From Arthrobacter sp. PM3 (GTDB taxonomy: Bacteria > Actinomycetota > Actinomycetes > Actinomycetales > Micrococcaceae): a stretch of 64,000 nt of DNA. Position 1 is the first letter of the stretch. Each line of letters begins with the position of its first letter. The DNA is taken from NCBI RefSeq assembly GCF_003352915.1, contig NZ_CP022314.1:646637-710636 (forward strand). The letters are read 5' to 3'. Below the pieces are notes generated by a model. That model was given only the letters and a program-made list of their open reading frames with translations. It was not told the DNA's origin and ran no database searches. This document shows, one piece after another, positions 7,856 to 15,480 of this stretch. The translations under genes were made by a program, and so were the position numbers.

Positions 7856-9126
7856 GACATCTCCTGGTGTTGCGGGGTGGAGCGGTGCGGAATGCGGTCT
7901 TGCGGAATGCGGTGCTGCCGGGTGGGCTGCTGCGGGGCGGCAGCCGTCCCGGCCACCTGGTGGATAGGACCGCTCCCGTCCTTAAGGGACAGGCCGCGGG
8001 CGGACCGGGTCCGGCCGGCCACGATCTCCGCGGTGATGGAGACGGCCACCTCGGCCGGGGTGACCGCCCCCAGATCCAGTCCGATCGGCGAATGCAGCCG
8101 CCCCGCTTCCTCCGGCGCCACGCCTGCAGCGAGCAGGGACGCCAGCCGCTGCCCGTGGCTGCGCCGCGATCCCATGGCCCCGACATACGCCAGGTCCAGG
8201 CGCAGCGCCGTCTCCAGCAGCGGAACATCGAACTTGGGATCGTGGGTGAGCACACAAACAACGGTCCGGGCATCGAGGCGGCCCGCCGCGGCTTCGGCAG
8301 CCAGGTACCGGTGCGGCCAGTCCGTGACCACGTCATCGGCCAGGGCGAAGCGCTCCTGCCGGGCGAAGGCCGGCCGCGCATCGCACAGGGTCACGTGGTA
8401 GCCGAGCAGCTTGGCGGCCGGCACCAGGGCCGCTCCGAAGTCGTTGGCCCCGAAGACCAGCAGGCGTGGCGGCGGAAGCCGGCTCTCGACCAGCAGGGTG
8501 ACGGGCTCATCAGCCGGGCCGCCGAAGCATCCGGCGTCCGCCGCCAACCTCACCACACCGGTGGTCCCGTTGCGCAGCAGCGGCGTCAGCTGTGCGGCCG
8601 CCGCCAGCAGCAGGGCGCGGTCCCCGTCCCCGGCGACTCCCAGTAACGCGGCCATGGCCCCGGACTGTTCGATCTCGTAGCCGGCAGGATCGGCAATGAC
8701 GACGGCGCCGCCGCCTTCGGGCAGGCGGCCATCCGGCCGGCGGACATCCACCCGCCGGATGAGCGCCACGCCCGCGGCGGGAGTCACGGCCTCCACCACG
8801 GTCAGGGCGTCGTCCAGCAGTTCGATGTGGATGTCGAGTTCGCCCCCGCAGGTGAGCCCGACGGCGAACGCGTCCTCGGGACTGTAGCCGAAGGACTCGC
8901 GGCGCGCGCCGCCGTCGTCGATCACCTCCATGGCCGCCGCCACGACGGCACCTTCGATGCAGCCGCCGGAGAGGCTGCCCAGGACATCGCCGGCTTCGGA
9001 GACCAGCATGGAGGTTCCCACCGGACGCGGCACGGAACCGCCGGCGCCCACCACGGTTGCCACCGCGCAGCGCCTGCCGGTGACTGCCGGCTGCCAGTCC
9101 CTGAGCGAGGGCATCAGCTCCAACAT
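7846..9126 (-). CDS. xdhC: XdhC-family Mo-cofactor insertion chaperone
   Basis: A 426-residue XdhC/CoxI-family protein, which binds the molybdenum cofactor, promotes its sulfuration and hands it to xanthine dehydrogenase. The N-terminal XdhC domain is clear: 'VATVVGAGGSVPRPVGTSMLV', 'GSLSGGCIEGAVV' with the conserved Cys, and 'GLTCGGELDIHIE'. The C-terminal Rossmann-like part has 'RLLVFGANDFGAALVPAAKLLGYHVTLCDAR' and 'VCVLTHDPKFDVPLLETAL'. About the last 45 residues are a low-complexity, Gln/His/Pro-rich tail. It is between the purine permease and the FAD subunit in the same operon. Confidence 0.93.
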   Translation of the reverse strand: MLELMPSLRDWQPAVTGRRCAVATVVGAGGSVPRPVGTSMLVSEAGDVLGSLSGGCIEGAVVAAAMEVIDDGGARRESFGYSPEDAFAVGLTCGGELDIHIELLDDALTVVEAVTPAAGVALIRRVDVRRPDGRLPEGGGAVVIADPAGYEIEQSGAMAALLGVAGDGDRALLLAAAAQLTPLLRNGTTGVVRLAADAGCFGGPADEPVTLLVESRLPPPRLLVFGANDFGAALVPAAKLLGYHVTLCDARPAFARQERFALADDVVTDWPHRYLAAEAAAGRLDARTVVCVLTHDPKFDVPLLETALRLDLAYVGAMGSRRSHGQRLASLLAAGVAPEEAGRLHSPIGLDLGAVTPAEVAVSITAEIVAGRTRSARGLSLKDGSGPIHQVAGTAAAPQQPTRQHRIPQDRIPHRSTPQHQEMSWT

Positions 9127-9215
9127 TGCTGCACGCCCCTTTCCTGCGCGGCGATGGTGTCCATATTCTTGTTCCTATCCTGCTCGGGCGGAAGCACCGT
9201 GTGACGTGTGGTTTC

Positions 9216-10712
9216 CTACGCGCCCAGCAGCGCGTTGATCGGTCCGCGGGCGAAGTACACCAGGAAGCCGGCAGTGACCACCCACATGAGCGGATGCACC
9301 TTCTTGGCCTTGCCGGAACAGGCACTGATGACCGCCCAGGAGATGAAGCCGACGCCGATTCCGTTGGCGATGGAGTAGCTCAACGGCATGGTGACGATAG
9401 TCAGGAAGGCCGGCAGCGCGACGGAAAACTTGCTGAACTTGATCTCGCGGATCTGGGCCATCATCATGGCGCCGACCACAACCAGGGCGGCAGCAGCGAC
9501 TTCCAGGGGCACCACGGAGGTCAGAGGTGTCAGGAACATCGAGCCCAGGAACAGCACTCCGGTGACCACGGAGGCCAGCCCGGTGCGGGCTCCCTCCCCG
9601 ATGCCGGCAGCGGAATCGATGTACACCGTGTTGGATGATCCTGAGGTGGCGCCGCCGGCCACGGCCCCCAGGCCCTCGACGATGAAGGCAGGCTTCAGCC
9701 GCGGGAACGTGCCGTCCTTGTGTGCCACACCAGCGCTCTTCGCCAGGCCGGTCATGGTGCCCATGGCGTCAAAGAAGTTGGTGAACACCAGAGTGAAAAT
9801 GAGCATCGTCGCGGCCAGCCCGCCGATCCGGCCGAAGGCACCAAACAGGTCAAACTGGCCTACCAGGCCCAGATCCGGGGCCGAAACCAACCGCCCCGAG
9901 AGAACCGGGGTGTTGAGGTGCCAGCCGCCGGGGTTGCTCTCGCTGCCGGGACCGAGTTTCATGACCGCCTCGACTACCGCGGCCAGCGCTGTGGTGGCCA
10001 CGATGCCGATCAGCAGCCCGCCCTGGACCTTGCGGGCCACGAGAATACCCATGACCAGCAGGCCGAAGATGAACACCATGGTGGGCACCGACGTGATGGA
10101 ACCGTTGTCGCCCAACTGGACCGGGGGCCCTGCGGTGGTGGCCCGGACAAAGCCGGAGTCCACGAAGCCGATGAAGGCGATGAACAGACCGATGCCCACG
10201 GTAATGGCGGCCTTCAGCTCTTTCGGCACGGCCCGGAAGATCGCCGTCCGGGCGCCGGTGACACCGAAGAGGACGATCAGGATGCCGTTGATCACCACCA
10301 GCCCCATGGCCTCGGCCCACGTGACCTCGTGGATCACGGCCACAGCGAGGAAGGAGTTGATGCCCAAACCTGCCGCCAGCCCGAAGGGGAGGTTGGCGAT
10401 CAAGCCAAACAGGATGGTCATGACGCCGGCGGTGAGACCTGTGACAGCGCCGACCTGCGCAGCGGACAGCCAGCCGCCGGCGACGTCGGTGGGGGCATTG
10501 TCTGCGCTGAACCCGCCAAGGATCAAGGGGTTCAGGATGACGATGTAAGCCATGGTGAAGAAGGTGACCAGGCCGCCACGCACCTCGCGGGCCACAGTGG
10601 AACCGCGCTTGGTAATTTCGAAGAACCGGTCCAGGAAGGCATTCGACGGCTGCGGCGGCTCGGGGGCCGCCGCCTGCTGCCGGCCGTCGGGAGTGGTGTC
10701 CAGGATTGTCAT
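9216..10712 (-). CDS. AzgA/NCS2-type adenine-guanine-hypoxanthine permease
   Basis: A 498-residue inner-membrane proton symporter of the AzgA branch of the NCS2 family, importing hypoxanthine, guanine or adenine. Diagnostic stretches are 'GGLVTFFTMAYIVILNPLIL' at the first membrane segment, 'LPFGLAAGLGINSFLA' and 'TGLAKSAGVAHKDGTFPRLKPAF', with about 12-14 hydrophobic helices and a polar N-terminal tail. ATG 10712 is chosen (MTILDTTPDG); an in-frame GTG at 10721 is possible. It lies immediately downstream of guanine deaminase, giving import plus deamination in one transcript. Confidence 0.93.
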   Translation of the reverse strand: MTILDTTPDGRQQAAAPEPPQPSNAFLDRFFEITKRGSTVAREVRGGLVTFFTMAYIVILNPLILGGFSADNAPTDVAGGWLSAAQVGAVTGLTAGVMTILFGLIANLPFGLAAGLGINSFLAVAVIHEVTWAEAMGLVVINGILIVLFGVTGARTAIFRAVPKELKAAITVGIGLFIAFIGFVDSGFVRATTAGPPVQLGDNGSITSVPTMVFIFGLLVMGILVARKVQGGLLIGIVATTALAAVVEAVMKLGPGSESNPGGWHLNTPVLSGRLVSAPDLGLVGQFDLFGAFGRIGGLAATMLIFTLVFTNFFDAMGTMTGLAKSAGVAHKDGTFPRLKPAFIVEGLGAVAGGATSGSSNTVYIDSAAGIGEGARTGLASVVTGVLFLGSMFLTPLTSVVPLEVAAAALVVVGAMMMAQIREIKFSKFSVALPAFLTIVTMPLSYSIANGIGVGFISWAVISACSGKAKKVHPLMWVVTAGFLVYFARGPINALLGA

Positions 10713-10726
10713 CTCAGCCACCCGAC

Positions 10727-11221
10727 CTAGTAGTCAATCCTGGATGCGAGCGTGTTCCACGTGTTGAACGGTTCCAGGATGGCAGGCGCCTGGGGGTTCT
10801 CCAGTTCAAGTTTGGCGACCGGCATAAGCGCTTGGCGCTGGCGGTTTTCGAAGTATTCGTAGAACACGGCGTCGTCGAAGCCGACGGATGCGGCGTCGTG
10901 CCGGTCGGCGGCGAACACCACGCGCCCCACGCGTGCCCACAGTGCCGAGGCCAGGCACATGGGGCACGGCTCGCAGCTGGTGTAGAGAATGGCCCCGGTG
11001 AGGTCGAAGGTGCCCAGTTCGCTGCACGCCCGGCGGATGGCCATCACCTCCGCGTGGGCGGTGGGGTCGTTGGTGGCGGTGACGCGGTTGACGCCGTCGA
11101 ACGCCTGTCCGTCGGCGGTAACGATGACGGCACCGAACGGGCCCCCGCTGTTGAGGACGTTGGCAGTGGCTAACTCAATGGATCTGGCCAAAAACTCCTG
11201 GGCCGTGACGGTGGTGCTCAT
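10727..11221 (-). CDS. guaD: Guanine deaminase (cytidine-deaminase fold)
   Basis: A 164-residue zinc enzyme of the tRNA-adenosine/guanine deaminase branch, close in size and motifs to Bacillus GuaD (about 156 residues); it converts guanine to xanthine. Zinc ligands are His56 ('PTAHAEVMAIRRAC'), Cys86 and Cys89 ('SCEPCPMCL'), with Glu58 as proton shuttle. The C-terminal region 'YEYFENRQRQ' also fits guanine deaminase better than tRNA adenosine deaminase. The start has a ribosome site (AAAGGGAG). It is the first gene of the purine operon read leftward to 4032, and its xanthine product is the substrate of the downstream dehydrogenase. Confidence 0.9.
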   Translation of the reverse strand: MSTTVTAQEFLARSIELATANVLNSGGPFGAVIVTADGQAFDGVNRVTATNDPTAHAEVMAIRRACSELGTFDLTGAILYTSCEPCPMCLASALWARVGRVVFAADRHDAASVGFDDAVFYEYFENRQRQALMPVAKLELENPQAPAILEPFNTWNTLASRIDY

Positions 11222-11595
11222 GATGCGACTCCCTTTGCCGTGGAAGCCGGTACGCCGAGGTGGAAAGACAGGACCAGATGCGACGGTTACCAGGCTTCAG
11301 CATTTGCTTTTGAAGGTTCAGTTGCGCCTGGTAGATAGCTTCCCCGGAGACCGGGGGCCCGCCTTTGGCAAAATCGACATTAGCACCGGAACGTGAGCCA
11401 CGCCATAGATTTTGGAAAGTAAATTTCGTGATGTGAAATTTTGGTTTCCAAGGTGTCACAATCCGCGGCGTTGACTTCCGCGATCCCGCCAGCCTAGCCT
11501 GAACCCCAACCGGCGCCGCGAGCCGGGCGCCTGGATCAGCAGACAGGCCCACACTGAGCTGGCTCATTTTCCGCACGCTCAGACAGGAAACCGCC
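11222..11595. other. Divergent promoter region between guaD and 8-oxoguanine deaminase
   Basis: A 374-base non-coding gap between two divergent purine genes. It is AT-richer than its surroundings in the middle (about 11400-11460), where a nested palindrome is found (11412-11451). No open frame here is convincing: a minus-strand frame across it is Lys/Arg/Pro-rich and runs over both promoters. Confidence 0.6.
11412..11451. promoter_or_regulatory. Nested palindrome with IclR-type site B
   Basis: Two concentric perfect inverted repeats are present. The outer is TTGGAAA (11412-11418) with TTTCCAA (11445-11451). The inner is AAATTTC (11421-11427) with GAAATTT (11435-11441), spacer GTGATGT. The inner one contains TTTC-N7-GAAA (11424-11438), which on the minus strand reads TTTC-ACATCAC-GAAA and fits the motif seen at the other purine promoters. 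Placed between divergent genes, it could control both directions. Confidence 0.6.
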
Positions 11596-12960
11596 ATGCC
11601 GGCACAGCCCTCCGCCTCCCGCCTCTGGATCCGCAACCCCCTCGCCGCCTTCACCGCCAACAACCTCGACGCCTCGGGCGGAATCGTGGTCAGCGGCGGG
11701 GTCATCACCGAGGTCCTGGCCGCCGGCCAGCAGCCGTCGGCCCCCTGCCAGGAGACGTTCGACGCCGGCAGTCACGTCCTGCTGCCCGGCCTCATCAACA
11801 CGCACCACCACTTCTACCAGACCCTCACGCGCGCCTGGGGTCCCGTGGCCAACGCCCCGCTGTTCCCCTGGCTGCAGCAGCTCTACCCCGTCTGGGCACG
11901 GCTCACGCCCCGCGACCTGGAACTGGCCGCCACGGCCGCCCTCGCCGAACTCCTGCTCTCCGGCTGCACCACGGCCGCGGACCACCACTACCTCTTCCCG
12001 GCCGGCCTGGAAGAGGCGATCGACATTGAGGTCCGCGCGGTCCGGCAGCTGGGGATGCGGGCCACCCTCACCCGCGGGTCCATGACGCTCGGGGAGGCCG
12101 ACGGCGGCCTGCCGCCGCAGTCCACGGTCCAGCCGGCGGAGCTCATCCTGGCGGACAGCGAGCGGCTCATCGGCGAATACCATGAGCGCGGCGACGGAGC
12201 GGTCATCCAGATCGCGCTGGCTCCGTGCTCGCCGTTTTCCGTGACGCGGGAAATCATGGCCGAGAGCGCCGCCATGGCCGAACGCCACGATGTCCGGCTG
12301 CATACGCACCTCGCCGAGACGCTGGACGAGGAGGAGTTCTGCCGGGAGAGGTTCGGACTGCGTACGGTGGACTATCTGGACAGCGTCGGGTGGCTGGGCG
12401 CCAGGACCTGGCTGGGCCACGGCATCCACTTCAGCGACGCCGAGATTGCCGCGCTGGGGGCCGCGGGAACCGGCGTCGCGCACTGCCCCACGTCCAATAT
12501 GCGGCTGGCATCGGGCACGGCCAGGGTGCTGGAACTGGAGGACGCGGGCGTCCCGGTGGGACTGGGCGTGGACGGTTCGGCGTCGAACGATGCCTCGAAC
12601 ATGATCCTGGAGGTGCGGCAGGCACTGTACCTGCAGCGGCTGCGCTACGGTGCGCAGGTCCCGGTGGAACGCGCACTGGGCTGGGCCACACGCGGTTCCG
12701 CCGCAGTCCTCGGCCGGCCGGACCTGGGCCAGCTGGCGCCGGGGATGCAGGCGGACCTGGCCCTCTTCCGGCTCGATGAGCTGCGGTTCTCCGGCAGCCA
12801 CGACCCCCTCGCAGCCCTCGTGCTGTGCGGCGCGGACCGGGCCGACCGGGTCATGGTGGGCGGCGAGTGGCGCGTGGTCGACGGGCAGATCCCGGGCCTG
12901 GACGTCGCCGGGCTCATTGCGGAGCATTCCGCAGCGGCACGGAAGCTGGTCGCCGGATAG
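11596..12960 (+). CDS. 8-oxoguanine deaminase / amidohydrolase
   Basis: A 454-residue amidohydrolase-superfamily enzyme of the AtzB/TrzN/8-oxoguanine deaminase branch, converting 8-oxoguanine to urate or deaminating related rings. Metal and catalytic residues are visible: His70 and His72 in 'GLINTHHHFYQ', then 'TAADHHYLF', 'VRLHTHLAETLDEEE', 'WLGHGIHF' and the late Asp in 'VGLGVDGSASND'. Start ATG 11596 has an AGGAA ribosome site. It is divergent from guanine deaminase and shares its control region. The 8-oxoguanine assignment rests on the 'TLTRAWGPVANAPLFPWL' and 'CPTSNMRLASG' blocks and on context. Confidence 0.85.
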   Translation: MPAQPSASRLWIRNPLAAFTANNLDASGGIVVSGGVITEVLAAGQQPSAPCQETFDAGSHVLLPGLINTHHHFYQTLTRAWGPVANAPLFPWLQQLYPVWARLTPRDLELAATAALAELLLSGCTTAADHHYLFPAGLEEAIDIEVRAVRQLGMRATLTRGSMTLGEADGGLPPQSTVQPAELILADSERLIGEYHERGDGAVIQIALAPCSPFSVTREIMAESAAMAERHDVRLHTHLAETLDEEEFCRERFGLRTVDYLDSVGWLGARTWLGHGIHFSDAEIAALGAAGTGVAHCPTSNMRLASGTARVLELEDAGVPVGLGVDGSASNDASNMILEVRQALYLQRLRYGAQVPVERALGWATRGSAAVLGRPDLGQLAPGMQADLALFRLDELRFSGSHDPLAALVLCGADRADRVMVGGEWRVVDGQIPGLDVAGLIAEHSAAARKLVAG

Positions 12961-13004
12961 GTCTACTCGGTCAGGGCCGGCACCCGGTATGCGAGGATCG
13001 GGCC

Positions 13005-13765
13005 ATGGAAAACACCCCCGAAGTCCTCCGCTATGCGGCTTTTTCCACTTCACCCGACGGCGGCAATCCAGCCGGTCTGGTCCTGGACGCCCGCCACCTC
13101 GACGATGCCGGAATGCTGGCCGTGGCGGCCGCCGTCGGGTACGCCGAAACGGCCTTCGTGACGGGGCAGGTTCCTTCACCTTCGACACCCCGGTGGGCCC
13201 CGTCGTCATCGAAACAGCCGGCGACGGCGCCGACGTCACCGCATCGTTCACCGGCGTCGAGCCACAGGTGGCAGCATTCGACGACGACGTCCTGACTGAA
13301 CTCCTCGGGCTGCTCGGCCTCACCCGCGCCGACCTCGATCCGGCCTATCCGCCGCGGATCGCGTACTCGGGAAACTGGCATCCGGTGCTGGTGGTCGCCG
13401 ACGCCACCGTGTTCGACTCCTTCGGCTTCGATCCGGATGCGGTGCGCAGGCTCATGGATGCGCAGGGCTGGGCTGCGACGGTGACCGTCCTGCACCGGGT
13501 TGCCGATGACGCCTTCGAGGCCCGCAACCTCTTCCCCGTGGGTGCTATCACGGAGGACCCTGCGACCGGGGCCGCCGCGGCGGCGGTTGGCGGTTACCTG
13601 CGCCTGCTGGGCCTGGTCGACGCGCCGGCGCGCATCTTAATCCGCCAGGGGCGGCATGTCGGCCGGCCGGGACTGCTCACGGTGGCGATTCCCGCTGCCG
13701 GCGGAATCACGGTCAGCGGCCCGGCCGTTCGGATCCCCGCCCCTGCGGACCAGGCTGACAGCTAG
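13005..13765 (+). pseudogene. PhzF-family isomerase gene with internal deletion and frameshift
   Basis: Two frames each carry a real piece of a PhzF-like protein. The first (13005 to about 13170) reads 'EVLRYAAFSTSPDGGNPAGLVLDARHL' and 'VGYAETAFVTG', including the catalytic Glu of PhzF. The second (about 13170-13765) resumes at 'AGSFTFDTPVGPVVIETAGDG' and ends with 'GAITEDPATGAAAAAVGGYLR'. Between them the expected block with 'FTPxxEVPFCGHAT', roughly 30-45 residues, is gone and the frame changes. The total is 761 bases, not a multiple of three. Intact family members are about 260-300 residues. A sequencing or assembly error is the alternative. The stop overlaps that of the convergent gene. 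Confidence 0.8.
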
Positions 13766-14007
13766 GACCCGCGGCCGAACACCGGCAGCGCCCGGAACCA
13801 GCGGGAGATGCCGCCGGACGTGCGGTCGCGGTCGGCCGGGATGTAGAAGTCCGGGTCCGTGCCGCCGAAGGGCAGGTAGAGCTCCCGGACCTCCGCAGTG
13901 GTTTGGCCGGCCGTGGCGTCGCCGGCTCCAGCGCCCCCGGCCGTACGGTTGGCCACGCCATTGGCGGTCTGGACCTCGGCGGCAGGGCCTGTCTCGTGCG
14001 GGTTCAT
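13762..14007 (-). CDS. Small hypothetical protein (81 residues)
   Basis: The ATG at 14007 is preceded by a very strong ribosome site (GAGGAGGAAACG), which argues that this is a real gene. The first 45 residues are Ala/Gly/Thr-rich and probably disordered. The C-terminal part 'ELYLPFGGTDPDFYIPADRDR' and 'GGISRWFRALPVFGRGS' looks folded and aromatic-rich. No membrane segment or known motif is seen, and I do not recognise the family. The stop overlaps the stop of the PhzF pseudogene on the other strand (sharing CTAG). Upstream lie candidate regulator sites (14064-14078), so it may belong to the purine regulon. Confidence 0.6.
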   Translation of the reverse strand: MNPHETGPAAEVQTANGVANRTAGGAGAGDATAGQTTAEVRELYLPFGGTDPDFYIPADRDRTSGGISRWFRALPVFGRGS

Positions 14008-14063
14008 CGTTTCCTCCTCGTTCCCGTGCGGCCTTGACAGGCTCGGCACGGCTCATCATCAAA

Positions 14064-14078
14064 TTTCGCATTTTGGAA
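14064..14078. promoter_or_regulatory. Candidate IclR-type operator, site C
   Basis: TTTC-GCATTTT-GGAA; on the minus strand TTCC-AAAATGC-GAAA, 13 of 15 bases identical to site A at 3842. It lies 57 bases upstream of the start of the small minus-strand gene. A half-matching copy (TATT-GTTATGC-GGAA) lies 21 bases further, two helical turns away. Confidence 0.45.
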
Positions 14079-14272
14079 ACTTTTTATTGTTATGCGGAAA
14101 TTCTAAGAAGGGCGGGCGGGGCGGTCAAGAGCCAGCGCCGCAGCCCGGGACCGCCGCCGGTCACAATTCGATTTTTCCGAAAGTGATGTACACCACGCCT
14201 CGGCGGGGCTACTGTTTAACCCAACTCGTGGCGCACGTCACGTAACCTGGGAGCAGCAGGCAGGGTTGTAAT

Positions 14273-14304
14273 GAGCTGGCGTCAACCGACGTCGGCTCTT
14301 TTTT
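14273..14304 (+). terminator. Rho-independent terminator or attenuator ahead of uricase
   Basis: GAGCTGGCGTC pairs with GACGTCGGCTC over 11 positions (two G-U wobbles) around an AACC loop, and TTTTTT follows directly. This is a textbook intrinsic terminator on the plus strand. No intact plus-strand gene ends nearby: the PhzF remnant stops 500 bases earlier. It may therefore act on a leader transcript of uricase or end a small RNA. Confidence 0.65.
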
Positions 14305-14366
14305 GTGGGCCGGCGGAGACAGAAACCCACGCGAAATGCGTACGACATCTCTATGTGGGACTTTGA

Positions 14367-14381
14367 TTCCACATACCGGAA
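14367..14381. promoter_or_regulatory. Candidate IclR-type operator, site D
   Basis: TTCC-ACATACC-GGAA, with the same arms and spacing as site A. It ends 15 bases before the uricase ATG (14397) and downstream of the terminator-like hairpin. A bound repressor here would block initiation close to the gene. Confidence 0.5.
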
Positions 14382-14396
14382 GTTGGGAACTCCACC

Positions 14397-15305
14397 ATGA
14401 ACAACAAGATCATCCTCGGACAGAACCAGTACGGTAAAGCCGAAGTCCGCGTCGTCAAGATCACCCGCAACACGGCACGCCACGAGATCGAAGACCTGAA
14501 CGTCACCTCGCAGCTCCGCGGCGACTTCGCCGCTGCCCACCTGGAGGGCGACAACAGCCACGTCGTGGCCACGGACACGCAGAAGAACACCATCTACGCC
14601 TTCGCCCGGGACGGCATCGGCTCCCCCGAGGCCTTCCTGCTCCGGCTGGGCCAGCACTTCACCTCAAGCTTCGACTGGGTGACCGGCGGCCGCTGGGAAG
14701 CCGAGTCCTACAACTGGGACCGCATCCAGGCCCACGGCGCAGCCCACGACCACTCCTTCGTGCGCAGCGGCCAGGAAGTCCGGACCGCCGTGCTGGTCCG
14801 CGACGGCGCGGACCAGCACCTCATCTCCGGGCTGAAGGACCTCACTGTCCTCAAATCCACGCAGTCCGGCTTCGTCGGCTACCCGCGGGATAAGTACACC
14901 ACCCTGCCCGAGACCACGGACCGGATCCTTGCGACGGACGTTTCCGCCCGCTGGCGCTTCAAGACCGGCACCGACTTCACCGCCGTCGACTTCAACAAGA
15001 GCTACGAGGACGTCAAGAGCCTGCTGCTGGAAGGCTTCACCGAGAACTACTCCCACGCCCTGCAGCAGACCCTCTTCGACATGGGTGCCAAGGTCCTCGA
15101 AGCCCACGGCGAGATCGACGAGATCAAGTTCTCGATGCCCAACAAGCACCACTTCCTGGTGGACCTGTCCCCCTTCGGCCTCGACAACCCCAACGAGGTC
15201 TTTTTCGCCGCGGACCGGCCCTACGGCCTGATCGAGGCCACGGTCCAGCGCGAGGACGCCGCACCGGCCGACATTGCCTGGAGCGGCATCGCAGGTTTCT
15301 GCTAG
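14397..15305 (+). CDS. Urate oxidase (uricase, cofactor-free)
   Basis: A 302-residue uricase, oxidising urate to 5-hydroxyisourate with O2 and no cofactor. Length and motifs fit: 'LGQNQYGKAEVRVVKI' with the catalytic Lys, 'HVVATDTQKNTIYAFARDG' with the conserved Thr, 'FDWVTGGRWEAESYNWDR', and the C-terminal 'MPNKHHFLVDLSPFGLDNPNEVFFAADRPYG' with the catalytic His. Most uricases act as tetramers. It receives urate from xanthine dehydrogenase and 8-oxoguanine deaminase encoded nearby. The next pathway enzymes (hydroxyisourate hydrolase, OHCU decarboxylase, allantoinase) are not in the window. Confidence 0.97.
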   Translation: MNNKIILGQNQYGKAEVRVVKITRNTARHEIEDLNVTSQLRGDFAAAHLEGDNSHVVATDTQKNTIYAFARDGIGSPEAFLLRLGQHFTSSFDWVTGGRWEAESYNWDRIQAHGAAHDHSFVRSGQEVRTAVLVRDGADQHLISGLKDLTVLKSTQSGFVGYPRDKYTTLPETTDRILATDVSARWRFKTGTDFTAVDFNKSYEDVKSLLLEGFTENYSHALQQTLFDMGAKVLEAHGEIDEIKFSMPNKHHFLVDLSPFGLDNPNEVFFAADRPYGLIEATVQREDAAPADIAWSGIAGFC

Positions 15306-15335
15306 GCCGGCGGGCGCACCGCACCACCCGCCCGT

Positions 15336-15375
15336 CCCGGGGTCCCTGTCCCGCACCAGCAGACAGGACCCCGGG
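15336..15375 (+). terminator. Strong GC hairpin between uricase and NCS2 permease
   Basis: CCCGGGGTCCCTGTC (15336-15350) pairs with GACAGGACCCCGGG (15362-15375), with one bulged base and an 11-base loop. There is no U-tract, so it may attenuate, stabilise the upstream message, or act as a GC-type actinobacterial terminator. Confidence 0.45.
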
Positions 15376-15402
15376 AGCCGGGCCCACTGATTTGCCACAA
15401 CT

Positions 15403-15444
15403 GTTAGCCAGTCACCGTTAGCCAGACATTGTTAGCCGGACAAC
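15403..15444. repeat. Three tandem 14-bp repeats upstream of NCS2 permease
   Basis: GTTAGCCAGTCACC, GTTAGCCAGACATT and GTTAGCCGGACAAC follow one another without gaps (15403-15444), 30 bases ahead of the permease start. Exact phasing of three near-copies suggests either slippage or a repeated protein-binding site. Confidence 0.7.
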
Positions 15445-15445
15445 G

Positions 15446-15480
15446 AAGTCCGCCATGAACCAAGAAAGTCTGCCATGAAC
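15446..15480 (+). repeat. Duplicated translation-start region (15-bp unit)
   Basis: AAGTCCGCCATGAAC (15446-15460) and AAGTCTGCCATGAAC (15466-15480) are near-identical and 20 bases apart, each with an ATG. The second ATG (15475) starts the permease. The first opens a seven-codon frame, MNQESLP, whose TGA overlaps the permease ATG (ATGA at 15475-15478). This is either a recent duplication or a small coupled leader peptide. Confidence 0.6.

Larger units (their letters stand above)
14008..14396. other. Control region upstream of uricase
   Basis: A 389-base gap between the small minus-strand gene and uricase. It contains IclR-type site C (14064-14078), a weaker half copy 21 bases on (14085-14099, ending ATGCGGAA), an AT-rich patch at 14060-14110, an intrinsic-terminator-like hairpin with T-tract (14273-14304), and site D (14367-14381). 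No reading frame here is convincing. Confidence 0.6.

Noticed and set aside
11175..11708. A 177-codon minus-strand frame in the guaD upstream region
   Set aside because: It spans both divergent promoters and the nested palindrome, and has no recognisable motif or ribosome site.
14161..14181. A further IclR-type site (TTCG-N7-CGAA) near 14167-14181
   Set aside because: The arms are symmetric, but the fourth base breaks the TTYC/GRAA rule and the spacer is not similar, so it was left out of the motif set.
15403..15444. CRISPR-like array
   Set aside because: Only three contiguous 14-bp repeats without spacers, and no cas genes. It is a tandem repeat, not a CRISPR.
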